A stretch of DNA of 64,000 bases from JACVRW01 sp963771715. GTDB taxonomy: Bacteria > Actinomycetota > Thermoleophilia > Solirubrobacterales > Thermoleophilaceae. Below the pieces are notes generated by a model. It was not told the DNA's origin and did no database searches. It saw only the letters and a list, made by a program, of their open reading frames with translations. Each line of letters starts with the position of its first letter. Within the stretch, counting starts at the first letter, position 1. The position numbers and the translations under genes are program-made. Of this stretch, positions 1-8,924 are shown one piece after another. The DNA is taken from contig CAVYUQ010000006.1 of NCBI GenBank assembly GCA_963771715.1, forward strand, positions 1-64,000, read 5' to 3'.

Positions 1-559
1 CCCCACGAGCTGGCGTCTCATCTTCTCCAGGCCGAGCCGCATCCGTCCCTTCACGGTGCCGACCGGCTCGTGCGAGAAGCTTGGCGATCTCGCTGTGCGT
101 GAAGCCGCCGAAGTACGCCAGCTCGATCGTCTGCCGCTGCTCCACCGGCAAGGTCTCCAAAGCTCCCCTCACGCTACGCGCCTCCTCCCGCCGGGCCACC
201 TCGACGTCCGTCCGCTCGCGCGCCTCGTAGCGCTCCTCCACCACGTCGAGCGTCTCGCGGCGGCGGTCGTGGACCGTGCTGCGCCGCAGGGCGTCGACCC
301 CGCGGTTGTGGACGATGCCGAGCACCCACGTGCGCACGCTGCCGCGCGTCTGGTCGTAGCGCAAGCGGCTGCGCCAGATCGACAGGAACGCCTCCTGGAC
401 CACGTCCTCTGCGGGCGCCTGCTTGCCGACCATGCGGTAGGCGAGCGAGAACGCCGCGCCGCCGTGGCGGTCGTAGAGCAGCTCGAAGGCGCGCGGGTCG
501 CCCTTCTGGACGAGTTGCATGACTTCCTCGTCGGCCAGGTCGCGGATGTCATGTGCCAT
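1..559 (-). CDS. ECF-type sigma-70 factor, 3' end cut by window edge, apparent frameshift
   Basis: RNA polymerase sigma factor of the extracytoplasmic-function group. Translation from ATG at 559 gives a region-2 core (FELLYDRHGG, then QAPAEDVVQEAFLSIWR) and the start of region 4 (LPVEQRQTIELAYFGGFT, then HSEIAKL). After HSEIAKL the frame fails. The expected recognition helix (EPVGTVKGRMRLGLEKMRR) is present in the neighbouring frame down to base 1. Removing one base near position 77 (a TT doublet on the coding strand) restores one continuous protein, so I take this as a sequencing indel, not a pseudogene. The gene continues past the left edge, where an anti-sigma factor is common; it cannot be seen. 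It is divergent from the DUF4383 gene at 653. Confidence 0.85.
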   Translation of the reverse strand, partial: MAHDIRDLADEEVMQLVQKGDPRAFELLYDRHGGAAFSLAYRMVGKQAPAEDVVQEAFLSIWRSRLRYDQTRGSVRTWVLGIVHNRGVDALRRSTVHDRRRETLDVVEERYEARERTDVEVARREEARSVRGALETLPVEQRQTIELAYFGGFTHSEIAKLLARAGRHREGTDAARPGEDETPARG

Positions 560-652
560 TCGGTCGTTCCTACGCGCGAGCGACCCGTTTGGATGATCCG
601 CCTGCGCGCCAAGTGCGAATAAGGGGAAAATCGCCCAACAGGAGGTTTCCCC

Positions 653-1078
653 ATGGACGAGCGCTCTCCCGCTCAGGTATACGCGCTGGTGATCGGGCTC
701 ACGCTGGTCGTGGCCGGGATCGCCGGCTTCTTCTACAGCGCCAGCTTCTCGACCGGCGACGGCACGGAGCGCGACGCGGTGCTCGGCATCCTCGACGTGA
801 ACGGCTGGCACAACCTCGTGCACATCGCGAGCGGCGTGGTCGGACTGGTGGTCGCGGCTCGTATGGAGGAGCGCGCGCGCTACGCGCTCGGCCTTGGGGC
901 CGTCTACCTGCTCGTGACGCTGCTCGGCTTCATCGCCGGCGATGGCGACGAGATCCTCAACCTCATCCCGGTGAACACCGAGGACAACTTCCTCCACCTG
1001 CTGATCGGGATCGCGGGCATCGGCGCCGGGCTTGCCACCCCGGCGAGGGAGCGCTACCCGGCGGCTCGGGCCGCCTAG
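653..1078 (+). CDS. DUF4383 family membrane protein
   Basis: A 141-residue integral membrane protein with about four hydrophobic segments (residues 9-27, 51-68, 77-94, 108-126). The signature NGWHNLVHIASG at the start of the second segment is typical of the DUF4383 family, which is common in actinobacteria and has no known function. The start is secure: AGGAGG at about 641-646 lies seven bases before ATG 653. The gene is transcribed away from the sigma factor at 559 and converges on the 1075-1410 gene, overlapping it by four bases. Family assignment rests on the motif and topology. Confidence 0.75.
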   Translation: MDERSPAQVYALVIGLTLVVAGIAGFFYSASFSTGDGTERDAVLGILDVNGWHNLVHIASGVVGLVVAARMEERARYALGLGAVYLLVTLLGFIAGDGDEILNLIPVNTEDNFLHLLIGIAGIGAGLATPARERYPAARAA

Positions 1079-1410
1079 CCGCGCAGGCGCTTCTCGATGT
1101 CGTCCGCCACGCCGCGGATCGACTTCTCGAGCGCGTGCAGGCCGGAGGCGTGACGCTTCTTCTGCTGCTGGCGGGCTCGAACCAGCACGAGCCCGCCGGC
1201 GGCCACGCTGCCCACCACGATCGCGGCCGCGGGGCGCGCCCAGTTGCGCGGGTCGCGCATCGCCGACATCTCCCAGTCGGCCAGCTCGGCGGCGGCAACC
1301 TCGGTCAGCTCGGAGAGGCCGCGCTCGAGCCGGTCGCTGAGCGCCTCGGGCGGCTCGATCGGCACGAGCGCCGAGCGCAGCAGGCGCTCCACGCGTTCCA
1401 CGTCACTCAT
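1075..1410 (-). CDS. Single-pass membrane protein, possible anti-sigma partner
   Basis: A 111-residue protein I do not assign to a named family. Residues 1-55 are acidic and soluble (VERVERLLRSALVPIEPPEA), then comes one transmembrane segment (about 60-77, PAAAIVVGSVAAGGLVLV) and a basic cytoplasmic-like tail. Its ATG at 1410 lies inside the 3' end of the ECF sigma gene (eight-base overlap), so the two are translationally coupled. A small single-pass protein directly after an ECF sigma gene is often an anti-sigma factor, but I see no zinc-binding HxxxCxxC motif. The role is therefore inferred from position only. Confidence 0.6.
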   Translation of the reverse strand: MSDVERVERLLRSALVPIEPPEALSDRLERGLSELTEVAAAELADWEMSAMRDPRNWARPAAAIVVGSVAAGGLVLVRARQQQKKRHASGLHALEKSIRGVADDIEKRLRG

Positions 1411-1939
1411 CGCGGTCCCCCTCGAGGCCCTGCTCCAGCTGCTTGATCGCCCTGTGGATGAGCACCTTGGTGGCCCCCTCGGATCGCCCGAGCGCTCGCG
1501 CGATCTCCCGGTTGTCCATTCCCAGCGCGAAGCGCATGATCAGCGCCTCGCGACGGTCCTCCGGGAGCTTCGACACGCCCTCGAGGACCTCCTTCACCTC
1601 TTCGCGCCCCTCCACGAGCTGCTCGGTGCCGAGCGGCTCGGCCAGGATGCTGGTGTCGTCCAGCTGCGTCGTCGGCCGGCGTGAGCGGTCGCGGTAGAAG
1701 TTGGCGGCGAGGTTGTGGGCGATGCGGATCAGCCAGGGCCGCAGCGGGCGGCCGTCCGACTCTCGCTGAGCTCGATCGAAGTGGCGGTAGGCCTGAAGAA
1801 AGGTCTGCTCGGTCAGGTCCTCCGCGTCGTGGTGGTTGCCCACCCGGTAGTAGGCGTAGGAGTAGACGTCGCGCAGATGCGCCTTGTAGAGCTCCGTGAA
1901 GTCGCGGTCCAGTCGCTGCTTGTCGGCCACTTCCTCCAC
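1403..1939 (-). CDS. ECF-type RNA polymerase sigma factor
   Basis: A 178-residue sigma-70 family protein of usual ECF length. Region 2 runs about residues 12-80 (LYKAHLRDVYSYAYYRVGNH, then DAEDLTEQTFLQAYRHF). Region 4 runs about 118-172 (LPEDRREALIMRFALGMDNR, then EIARALGRSEGATKVLIHRA). Start is GTG 1939. It overlaps the downstream membrane protein gene by eight bases, which suggests a sigma/anti-sigma style pair. It starts 24 bases after the PlsC-GpsA gene upstream on the same strand ends at 1964, so the two could be cotranscribed or separately promoted. Target promoters are unknown. Confidence 0.9.
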   Translation of the reverse strand: MEEVADKQRLDRDFTELYKAHLRDVYSYAYYRVGNHHDAEDLTEQTFLQAYRHFDRAQRESDGRPLRPWLIRIAHNLAANFYRDRSRRPTTQLDDTSILAEPLGTEQLVEGREEVKEVLEGVSKLPEDRREALIMRFALGMDNREIARALGRSEGATKVLIHRAIKQLEQGLEGDRDE

Positions 1940-1963
1940 TCGTCACGGAGCCTACTCCCGGTC

Positions 1964-3628
1964 CTATGCCGCGTGGGTGCGGCGCCGCGCCGGGCGGGCC
2001 GATCGGACGCTCTCGAGCCACTGCTCGGGAGAGGACTCGCCGTCGAGGACGCGCAGCAGGCCGGTGGTCACCGGCGCGTCGATCCCCTGGCGCTCGAATG
2101 CGAGGCCCAGCAGCGGCACGGTCGCGAGCGACTCGGCGGTCTGGTCCATCGACGCCTGCACCTGCCCGGCCGGCACGCCGGCGCCGACCATCTCGCCCGC
2201 GCGCCGGTTGCGGCTGCCCTCGGCGATCGCCGTCGCCACGAGGTCGCCCGCCCCGGCGAGGCCGGCGAAGGTCTCGCTGCGGCCGCCGCTGGCGAGGGCG
2301 AGCTCGTGGATCTCGGAGAAGATGTGGCCCGCCGCCGCGCCCGCGAGGTTCGCGCCGCGCGGGGCGGCCGCCGCGCTGCCGAGTGCGGCGGCGTTCTTGG
2401 CGCAGGCGGCGAACTCGGTGCCGGTCACGTCGTCCGTGGCCTCGACGGTGAGCCCGCCGGCCTCGAGCATGTCGTGGAGCTGGCGGCGAAGGTCGGCGTC
2501 GCGCGTGGCGAGCACCACGGAAGCGCCCAGCTCGATCGCCTCGCGCGCGTGAGCCGGACCGGCGAGCGTCGCGACGGCGCGGGCGCGCACGCGCTCGGAC
2601 ACGAATGCCGCGGGCGTTGTGCCGAGCGGCGGCACGAGCCCCTTGGAGGCCACGAGCACGGCCGAGCGGTCGCCCATGCGGGCCCCGATCTCGCCGACGG
2701 CGGCGGGCAGGCTCGCGCACGGGACCGCGAGCACCACGAGGTCCACGCCCGCGAACTCGATCTCGGGCACGGTCTTCACCTCGATGGCCGGGGCGAGCTG
2801 GAGGCCGGGCAGGTAGCGCGCGTTCTCGCGCTCCGCCCGCAGCGCCTCGGCCTGGGCGCCGGTGCGGCAGCCGAGCTGGACCTGAAGCCCGGCGCGGGCG
2901 AGCACGACGGCGGAGGCGGTGCCCATCGAGCCGGCGCCGACCACGGCGGCGGTGCGCAGCGGCGGAAGCCCGCCGAGCCACTCCCACTGGAGCCCGACAC
3001 ACGGCCAGATGCGCTCGGTCACCTCGCCGGCCAGGAACGGCGAGGGGTCCTCTACGCGCGGGAAGGTGAGCGGCGGCCCGCAGCGGATGTGCACCTTCAC
3101 CGGCTTGATCCGCCAGCCGTTTCGCGCGCGCTCCGAGTTCGTCACGGCGATCGGCACCACGGGCCTGCCGCTCTGGAGCGCCAGCCGGCCGACGCCGCGC
3201 CTCGGCTCCGCGAGCGAGCCGGTGCGGATGCGCGTGCCCTCGGGGAAGATCACGACCGCCTCGCCGCGCTCGAGCAGCGCGAGTGAGGTGGCCACGGACT
3301 CCGCGTCCGAGGCGCCGCGCTTGACCGGGAAGGCGCCGAGGCAGTTGAGGAACCAGCCGATCAGCGGGTTCTTGAAGAGCTCCTCCTTGGCCACGAAGTA
3401 GATCGGGCGGCCGAGGCAGCAGCCGATCGCGAACGGGTCGAGGAAGCTGCGGTGGTTCGAGGCGAGGATCACGCCGCCGTCGGGGATGTGCTCCATGCCG
3501 AGCCGGCGGAGCCGGAAGTAGACCAGGATCCCGGCCTTCAGTGCCCAGCGCGCGGGCCAGTAGACGAGCGAGTTCACGCCGCGGCGGCGTGTGCGCTCGT
3601 GGTAGAGCGATAGGGGGCGCGGGGCCAT
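1964..3628 (-). CDS. PlsC acyltransferase - GpsA glycerol-3-phosphate dehydrogenase fusion
   Basis: A 554-residue two-enzyme protein. Residues about 10-215 are a 1-acyl-glycerol-3-phosphate acyltransferase with the HX4D motif NHRSFLDP, the FPEGTR motif and a PVVPIAV strand. From about residue 230 a complete NAD(P)-dependent glycerol-3-phosphate dehydrogenase begins: dinucleotide motif VVGAGSMGTA, substrate-loop NARYLPG, the catalytic-lysine segment CAKNAAALG and the C-terminal FAGLAGAGDLVATA with SRNRRAGE. One enzyme makes glycerol-3-phosphate and the other a later step of phosphatidic acid synthesis. The joint (LQWEWLGGLPPLRTAAVVGA) reads smoothly with normal codon use, so the fusion looks genuine, unlike the radA-disA joint nearby. 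ATG 3628 is preferred to TTG 3634. Confidence 0.9.
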   Translation of the reverse strand: MAPRPLSLYHERTRRRGVNSLVYWPARWALKAGILVYFRLRRLGMEHIPDGGVILASNHRSFLDPFAIGCCLGRPIYFVAKEELFKNPLIGWFLNCLGAFPVKRGASDAESVATSLALLERGEAVVIFPEGTRIRTGSLAEPRRGVGRLALQSGRPVVPIAVTNSERARNGWRIKPVKVHIRCGPPLTFPRVEDPSPFLAGEVTERIWPCVGLQWEWLGGLPPLRTAAVVGAGSMGTASAVVLARAGLQVQLGCRTGAQAEALRAERENARYLPGLQLAPAIEVKTVPEIEFAGVDLVVLAVPCASLPAAVGEIGARMGDRSAVLVASKGLVPPLGTTPAAFVSERVRARAVATLAGPAHAREAIELGASVVLATRDADLRRQLHDMLEAGGLTVEATDDVTGTEFAACAKNAAALGSAAAAPRGANLAGAAAGHIFSEIHELALASGGRSETFAGLAGAGDLVATAIAEGSRNRRAGEMVGAGVPAGQVQASMDQTAESLATVPLLGLAFERQGIDAPVTTGLLRVLDGESSPEQWLESVRSARPARRRTHAA

Positions 3629-3673
3629 CCCCAACAGCTACCCGACTGAGCCACTCGCGTTACGCTGCCTCTC

Positions 3674-4204
3674 ATGGAGCTGCGGAGAACACTGAACGGC
3701 GCCCTGGCGGGAGCTGCGGCGGCGGGGGTCTGGGCCGCGCAGCAGCCGCTCGACAAGCGGGTCTTCGGGTCGCGCTACGACGACGTGGAGCTGCTCGGCA
3801 AGCTCGTGACCCGCGGCCCGGCGTGGCCCGCGGCCGGCCTGGGGCTGCACATGGCAAACGGAGCGATGTTCGGAGCCGTGTACGCGCTGGCGCGCCCGCT
3901 GGTCCCGGGCCCGCCGCTCGCGGCCGGCGTGGCCGCCGCGATGGCCGAGAACTTCGGCTTCTGGCCGCTCGGCGTCCTGATCGACCGCCACCACCCCGCC
4001 CGCTCCGACCTCGAGCCCCTGCAGGGCAACCGCCGCGCCTTCGCCCAGGCGGCCTGGCGCCACCTGCTCTTCGGAGTGGTCCTCGCCGAGCTGGAGCGAC
4101 GCCTCAACGACGCCGGCGAGTTCGAGCCCCTGGAGGGCGTCCCGGTCTCCTCGAACGGCCACGGGAACATCGAGCACGCGGCCGTGGGCGCGACGGAGGC
4201 CTAG
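3674..4204 (+). CDS. Conserved-looking membrane-associated protein of unknown function
   Basis: A 176-residue protein that I do not recognise. It begins with a small-residue-rich helix (LNGALAGAAAAGVWAAQQPL) and has two further moderately hydrophobic stretches (WPAAGLGLHMANGAMFGAVY and the GVAAAMAENFGFWPLGVLID region), which is reminiscent of small DUF1440-like membrane proteins. The C-terminal 45 residues are polar. Start is ATG 3674, divergent from the PlsC-GpsA gene 45 bases away. It ends 41 bases before the tRNA gene on the opposite strand. Codon use is like that of the neighbours, so it is likely a real gene. Confidence 0.65.
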   Translation: MELRRTLNGALAGAAAAGVWAAQQPLDKRVFGSRYDDVELLGKLVTRGPAWPAAGLGLHMANGAMFGAVYALARPLVPGPPLAAGVAAAMAENFGFWPLGVLIDRHHPARSDLEPLQGNRRAFAQAAWRHLLFGVVLAELERRLNDAGEFEPLEGVPVSSNGHGNIEHAAVGATEA

Positions 4205-4245
4205 ACTCGCCGCCTCTCCGGCGCTGCGCGCCGGGGCGGCCACAG

Positions 4246-4318
4246 AGCCCGCCGCCGGAATCGAACCGGCAACCTCTTCATTACAAGTGAAGTGCTCTGC
4301 CAATTGAGCTAGGCGGGC
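4246..4318 (-). tRNA. tRNA-Thr (anticodon TGT)
   Basis: The minus strand folds as a full cloverleaf: acceptor 5' GCCCGCC paired with 3' GGCGGGC, D arm around TAGCTCAATTGGCAGAGC, anticodon stem CTTCA/TGAAG with loop CTTGTAA, and T arm GCCGG-TTCGATT-CCGGC. The central triplet TGT reads threonine codon ACA. The length is 73 bases and the discriminator is T. CCA is not encoded in the DNA. Confidence 0.95.
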
Positions 4319-4353
4319 ACGCCCGCGGAGCATAGACCCGCCTCAAACGACTC

Positions 4354-4374
4354 GGGCCCCGCAGTGCGGGGCCC
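4354..4374 (-). terminator. Perfect 9-bp hairpin after the 58-residue membrane protein gene
   Basis: GGGCCCCGC and GCGGGGCCC are separated by the trinucleotide AGT on the + strand. It lies 28 bases past the stop of the minus-strand gene at 4403. There is no U-tract, as is usual in GC-rich actinobacteria. It would also separate that gene from the tRNA downstream. Confidence 0.6.
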
Positions 4375-4402
4375 GGAGGTCGTCAGTTCTTGGTGGGTGC
4401 GG

Positions 4403-4579
4403 CTATGCGGTGCCGCGCCTGCCGCCCCAGCGGTCTCCGAATCCGAAGCCTCCGCTCGGGATGCCCGCGATCAGCACGAGGATCGCGCCGACGACGGCGA
4501 CGATGGTGGAACCGGTGAGGGCCGCCAGCAGGACGTAGACAAGAACTGCCACCAGCACGGTCAACAGAATTCCGATCAT
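4403..4579 (-). CDS. Small membrane protein (58 aa)
   Basis: A short gene read from ATG 4579 to TAG 4403. The protein starts MIGILLTVLVAVLVYVLLAA and carries a second hydrophobic stretch (IVAVVGAILVLIAGIP), then a glycine/arginine-rich tail ending in GGRRGTA. It is thus two transmembrane helices with a short tail. A strong ribosome-binding site (AAGGAGGAG) sits about seven bases before the start, which favours this frame over the longer alternative frame on the same strand. I know no function. It follows sigH on the same strand (gap 77 bases) and is closed by the hairpin at 4354-4374. Confidence 0.7.
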   Translation of the reverse strand: MIGILLTVLVAVLVYVLLAALTGSTIVAVVGAILVLIAGIPSGGFGFGDRWGGRRGTA

Positions 4580-4656
4580 CTCTCACTCCTCCTTGGGGTA
4601 CGCGCCGCTACTCGGCGCCCCCTGGCAGTACCCGCTCAAACCCCCCTGAAAACGGT

Positions 4657-5325
4657 TTAAAGCAGGACTTCGCGGGAGCTGAGATGCGCGCCGACCTTGC
4701 GCTTCACGCGCTGGAGCGCGTTGTCGACGGTCTTCGTGTCGCACTCGAGGCGCTCGGCGATCGCCTCGTAGCTGTGACCGTCCAGGTAGAGGGAGAGGAC
4801 CGAGCTCTCCAGCTCTGAGAGCACGCTCGACAGGCATGCCACCAGGCTGTGCAGCTCCTCCGAGGAGATCACCTGGTTCACGGGGTCATGGGCCGTGGGG
4901 CCTGGAAGCAGCTCGTCGAGGGTCGGATCGCCGTCTCCACCGCCCGCGGCCGGCGTCTGCGAGAACGAGACGTACTCGTTCAGAGGGGTGTGCTTGTTGC
5001 GCGTGGAGGTCTTGACGGCGGTGATGATCTGCCGCGTTATGCATAGCTCCGCGAAGTTGCGGAAGCTCGACTCGCGGTCCCAGCGGTAGTCGCGAACCGC
5101 CTTGTAGAGCCCGACGAGGCCCTCCTGGATCAGGTCGTCGGCGTCTCCCCCGATGAGGAAGTAGGACGAGGCCTTGAGCCGGACGAAGCCGTAATACCGC
5201 TTCACGATCCGGTCGTACGCGTCCTTCTTGCCCTGCTTCGCAAGCGCGATCAGGTAGTGATCATCAAGCTCAACCTGAGTGTGAGACTTGAACGCGCCTG
5301 GGCGGAAGGTCGGGGAAGCTGCCAT
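4657..5325 (-). CDS. sigH: SigH / Spo0H-type RNA polymerase sigma factor
   Basis: A 222-residue sigma factor of the Bacillus Spo0H type. Region 2 contains KRYYGFVRLKASSYFLIGGD followed by DADDLIQEGLVGLYKAVRDY and the SSFRNFAELCITRQIITAVK segment. Region 4 contains ELESSVLSLYLDGHSYEAIA and a recognition helix with CDTKTVDNALQRVKRK. The start ATG 5325 is supported by AAGGAGCC just upstream. Its position after cysS-rlmB matches the Bacillus order (cysS-mrnC-rlmB-yacP-sigH), which strengthens the name. In Bacillus this factor controls stationary-phase and transition genes; here it is probably a general sigma factor of unknown regulon. A sigma-A-like promoter lies at 5433-5460. Confidence 0.9.
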   Translation of the reverse strand: MAASPTFRPGAFKSHTQVELDDHYLIALAKQGKKDAYDRIVKRYYGFVRLKASSYFLIGGDADDLIQEGLVGLYKAVRDYRWDRESSFRNFAELCITRQIITAVKTSTRNKHTPLNEYVSFSQTPAAGGGDGDPTLDELLPGPTAHDPVNQVISSEELHSLVACLSSVLSELESSVLSLYLDGHSYEAIAERLECDTKTVDNALQRVKRKVGAHLSSREVLL

Positions 5326-5432
5326 CGAAGGCTCCTTGGCCTCGGTGACGCACTACCTCCCCTGGCGCCAGGTTGTCTGAAGTGCGAGCTCCGCATGTCT
5401 AAAGCTCGACTTCAGCCTGATCAACGGGGCGA

Positions 5433-5460
5433 ATTATGCTTGGTTATGGATCCCTGTCAA
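5433..5460 (-). promoter_or_regulatory. Predicted sigma-A promoter of sigH
   Basis: On the minus strand TTGACA (5455-5460) is followed after 16 bases by CATAAT (5433-5438), a five-of-six match to TATAAT. It lies about 100 bases before the sigH start, in an AT-richer patch between rlmB and sigH. No experiment supports it. Confidence 0.55.
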
Positions 5461-5463
5461 GCC

Positions 5464-6150
5464 CTATTTGCGGAAATGCAAGATTCCGTACACCAGGGCG
5501 GCCGCGGCGGTCGAGACGTTGAGCGAGCCGACCTTGCCGCGGTTGGGAAGCCGGACGAGCTCGTCGCAGGTCTCGGCTACCCGCGGTCGCAGGCCCCTCC
5601 CCTCGCTGCCGAGCACCAGCACGACGCGCCCGCGGTAGTCCGGGCGCTCGTACGAGACCGATGCCTCCGCCTCCGCGCCGTACACCCAGGTGTTCTCGTG
5701 TTCCTTTGCGGAGACGAGCCAGTCGGCGAGGTTGCGGACGCGCGCCACCGGCAGGTGCTCCACCGCCCCGGCGGACGCGCGGCACACGGCCGCCGTGACC
5801 TCGGCGGAGCGGCGCTCCGGCAGCACGACGCCGGTGCAGCCGGCGGCCTCGGCCACGCGGATCGACCGCCCCGAGGTTGTGCGGGTCCTGGACCTCGTCG
5901 AGAGCCAGCACCAGGGCGTCCTCGGGCTCGAGCAGCGAGTCGGCGTCCGCGTACGGGTACGGGCCCACCTCCGCGCAGATTCCCTGGTGGTCCGGCGATC
6001 CGCAGCGCTCCTCGAGCTCCCAGGGCTCCGCGAGCACGGTCTCCACCCCGCCCAGCCACACCTCCTGAGCGGCCTTCTCGGTCGCGAACACCCGCTGCAC
6101 CCGCCGCCTGCCGTGCAGCGCCTCGCGCACCGGGTTGCGGCCGTAGACGA

Positions 6151-6154
<4 letters not shown>
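5464..6154 (-). CDS. rlmB: 23S rRNA (guanosine-2'-O-)-methyltransferase RlmB, one-base frameshift
   Basis: SpoU/TrmH-family rRNA methyltransferase, about 229 residues after correction. It starts at GTG 6154 (MIVYGRNPVREALHGRRRVQ), overlapping the cysS stop as GTGA, so it is translationally coupled. The substrate-binding domain is followed by the knotted methyltransferase domain with LALDEVQDPHNLGA, VLVLGSEGRGLRPRVAE and the final knot motif VRLPNRGKVGSLNVSTAAAA. After NLGA the frame shifts. One extra base near 5866 (GG where G is expected) restores SIRVAEAAGCTGVVLPER. The gene is likely functional and the break a sequencing error. Confidence 0.9.
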
Positions 6155-7504
<1,350 letters not shown>

Positions 7505-7518
7505 GCGCGGGAGGCTAC

Positions 7519-8881
7519 TCAGGCGAGAGGCGGGCGATGCTCGGTCCAGCGCAGCTCGCCCTCGAGCTGCGCGGCGAGTGCGAGCAGGGTGGCCTCCTCG
7601 CCGTGGCGGCCCACGAGCTGCATGCCGATCGGGAGCCCGTCGTCGCTGCGGCCGGCGGGCACCGAGATGGACGGCTGCCCGGTGAGGTTCCACTCGAGCG
7701 CGAACGGATACGCCTTGACCATGCCGAGCAGCGTGCGGGGCGCGCCGAGCCCCTCCCACTGGCCCGCTCGCACCGGTGGCACCGCCGCGACAGGGGTGAG
7801 GAGCACGTCGTGGCGCTCGAAGAAGGGGCGCATCCGCCCGGTGTCGTCCTCGCCGAGCGCCCAGTCGAGCACGGGGCGCGGTATCGCAGCGCCGATGCGC
7901 CCGAAGCCTCTCGTGCGGCGCTGGAGCCGGTCGGGACGCTCGAAGCGCTCGCGCACGTCCTGCGCGACGCCGGCGAGGTAGCGGACCATTGCCGCGCTCA
8001 ACGGCGGATAGGGCGGATCGCTCTGCTCGACCTCATGCCCGAGCGACCGAAGCCGGCCGGCGGTTTCGTCCGCCACCCGCTTCACGTCGGCGTGCACCGG
8101 CAGCGGAACGGCCGCCCTCGTCGAGACGGCCACGCGGAGGCGCCCCGGCGAAGCGGAGAACGCGTCGCGCAGGTCGTCGTCCTCTGCGCCGACGCTCATC
8201 AGCAGCGCGGCGTCCTCGACGCTGCGCGCCTCGAACCCCACCACGCTCATGCCGTACCAGTGCTCCTTCATGGGGGTGAGCGGGATGCGGTCGCGGGTGG
8301 GCTTCAGGCCCGACGAGCCCGCAGTGCGACGCCGGAATCCGGATCGAGCCGGCGCCGTCCGATGCGGTCGCGGCGGCGCACAGGCCCGCCGCCACGGCGG
8401 CCGCGCTGCCGCCACTCGAGCCGCCGGCGCTGCGGTCGGTGTTCCACGGGTTGCGCGTGATGCCGAAGGCCGGCCCCTCGGTGTCGCCCATGATCGCGCC
8501 CTCGGGCAGGTTGGTCTTGCCGATCAGGACGGCGCCCGCGGAGCGCAGCCGGCGCACGAACTCGCTGTCCTGCGAGGCCGGCGTGGAGTTGGCGGCGGTC
8601 CCCCACGTGGTGACCTCCCCCGTCACGTCCTCCACGTCCTTCACCGCCATCGGCACGCCCAGCAGCGGCCGCTCGTCACCAGCGCCCCGCCGCCCGTCGG
8701 CCTGCTGCGCGTCCACGAGCGCCCGCTCGGACATCACCTTGCGAAACGCGTTCAGCTGCGGATCGAAGCGCTCGATCCGCTCGAGGTAGAGGATCACCAG
8801 CTCACGCGACGAGACATCCCCGCTGCGAATCAGCTCAGCCTGTCGTGCGACCCCTGCGAATGCGAGCTCGTCCCGGTCCAT
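7519..8881 (-). CDS. Amidase-signature family amidase, one-base frameshift
   Basis: Amidase-signature hydrolase, about 453 residues after correction. The Ser-cisSer-Lys machinery is visible: the lysine in GVPMAVKDVEDV (about residue 80) and the serine-rich loop SAGGSSGGSAAAVAAGL. After HCGLVG the frame changes. One extra C near 8308 (GGGCC for GGGC) restores GLKPTRDRIPLTPMKEHWYG. The C-terminal half carries the usual NLTGQPSISVPAG segment. It resembles a stand-alone amidase more than GatA, because no gatB or gatC is near and the substrate loop is different; the substrate is unknown. It precedes cysS by 14 bases on the same strand, interrupting the otherwise ancestral gene order. ATG 8881 is divergent from the gene at 8925. 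Confidence 0.88.
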
Positions 8882-8924
8882 GCGCGGCGCAATCTACAGC
8901 GGTCCTGGTCTAGGGTCGTGCGCC

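Noticed and set aside
7519..8881. GatA subunit of Asp/Glu-tRNA amidotransferase
   Set aside because: No gatB or gatC lies beside it, and apart from the amidase signature the sequence does not follow GatA. A stand-alone amidase is more likely.
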